Source of the DNA: Planctomycetaceae bacterium
GTDB taxonomy: Bacteria > Planctomycetota > Planctomycetia > Pirellulales > Pirellulaceae
Direction of reading: 5' to 3'
Length of the DNA stretch: 6,547 nucleotides
NCBI GenBank assembly: GCA_007129635.1
Contig: SKVE01000481.1
Coordinates: forward strand, 1-6,547
Each line of letters starts with the position of its first letter. Within the stretch, counting starts at the first letter, position 1. This document shows positions 6,391-6,547 of this stretch, piece by piece. The notes under the pieces were generated by a model that saw nothing but the letters and a program-made list of their open reading frames with translations, was not told the origin of the DNA and did no database searches. The translations under genes and the position numbers were made by a program.

Positions 6391-6547
6391 GTGATAGCCA
6401 TCCGATCCATCGTCTTTTTGTGCTCGCTGGTTTTGGCGATCCCTGCGGGGTTGACCGCTGAACGTCCGAACATCGTGTTTTTCTTCACGGACGACCAGTC
6501 GTCCGACACGCTGGGTTGTGCCGATCATCCGGTCGTCCAGACGCCGA
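6391..6547 (+). CDS. Secreted sulfatase, N-terminal part
   Basis: The first 52 codons of an arylsulfatase-family gene, cut by the right edge. It starts with GTG at 6391; GAAAGGGGG (6376-6384) lies 6 nt upstream, and no in-frame ATG precedes the domain. Residues 1-23 are a Sec signal peptide: one Arg at position 5, hydrophobic core [14 protein letters not shown], cleavage likely after LTA. The mature protein begins [29 protein letters not shown], the usual sulfatase opening; the Asp pair in TDDQ is expected to bind the catalytic calcium. The CxPSR segment that becomes formylglycine lies beyond the window, so activity cannot be judged. Planctomycetes carry many such enzymes for sulfated polysaccharides; the substrate here cannot be told. 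Confidence 0.9.
   Translation, partial: MIAIRSIVFLCSLVLAIPAGLTAERPNIVFFFTDDQSSDTLGCADHPVVQTP

Overview
The window looks like a chromosomal segment from a planctomycete, most likely a Pirellulales/Rhodopirellula-type organism. The reasons are a DUF1592/DUF1588/DUF1585 c-type cytochrome-like protein directly followed by a Tat-exported DUF1552 protein, a secreted sulfatase, a small zinc-ribbon protein with a DUF4190-like membrane domain, a McrA-like HNH protein, and the moderately GC-rich sequence. The order of the assignment is inference; no rRNA or tRNA gene is present to confirm it.

Layout. (1) Bases 1-2089, plus strand: the C-terminal end of the DUF1592-family protein (cut by the left edge) and the complete DUF1552 protein, 3 nt apart and clearly one operon. 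(2) Bases 2093-2155: the convergent junction, with two tandem GC-rich hairpins that may end transcription. (3) Bases 2111-3558, minus strand: a two-gene unit of a predicted lipoprotein of unknown family and an Lgt-family membrane protein whose TTG start lies 2 nt past the lipoprotein stop. A good sigma-70-like promoter precedes it. (4) Bases 3701-4741, minus strand: purM (AIR synthase, purine biosynthesis), with its own near-consensus promoter. (5) Bases 4824-6078, minus strand: the zinc-ribbon/two-helix membrane protein, then the HNH protein 43 nt downstream. (6) Bases 6079-6390: divergent intergenic region with candidate promoters and a palindrome. (7) From 6391, plus strand: the first 52 codons of a secreted sulfatase, cut by the right edge.

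Most of this is ordinary planctomycete gene content. The part most worth a second look is the lipoprotein/Lgt-like pair. The Lgt homologue keeps the C-terminal family motifs but has lost the canonical Asn/Glu signature and the usual His-Gly-Gly histidine, and it carries a Cys-rich replacement. A perfect 18-bp tandem repeat inside the zinc-ribbon gene and the hairpins at the convergent junction are smaller points of interest. I found no CRISPR array, insertion sequence, tRNA, riboswitch or phage gene.
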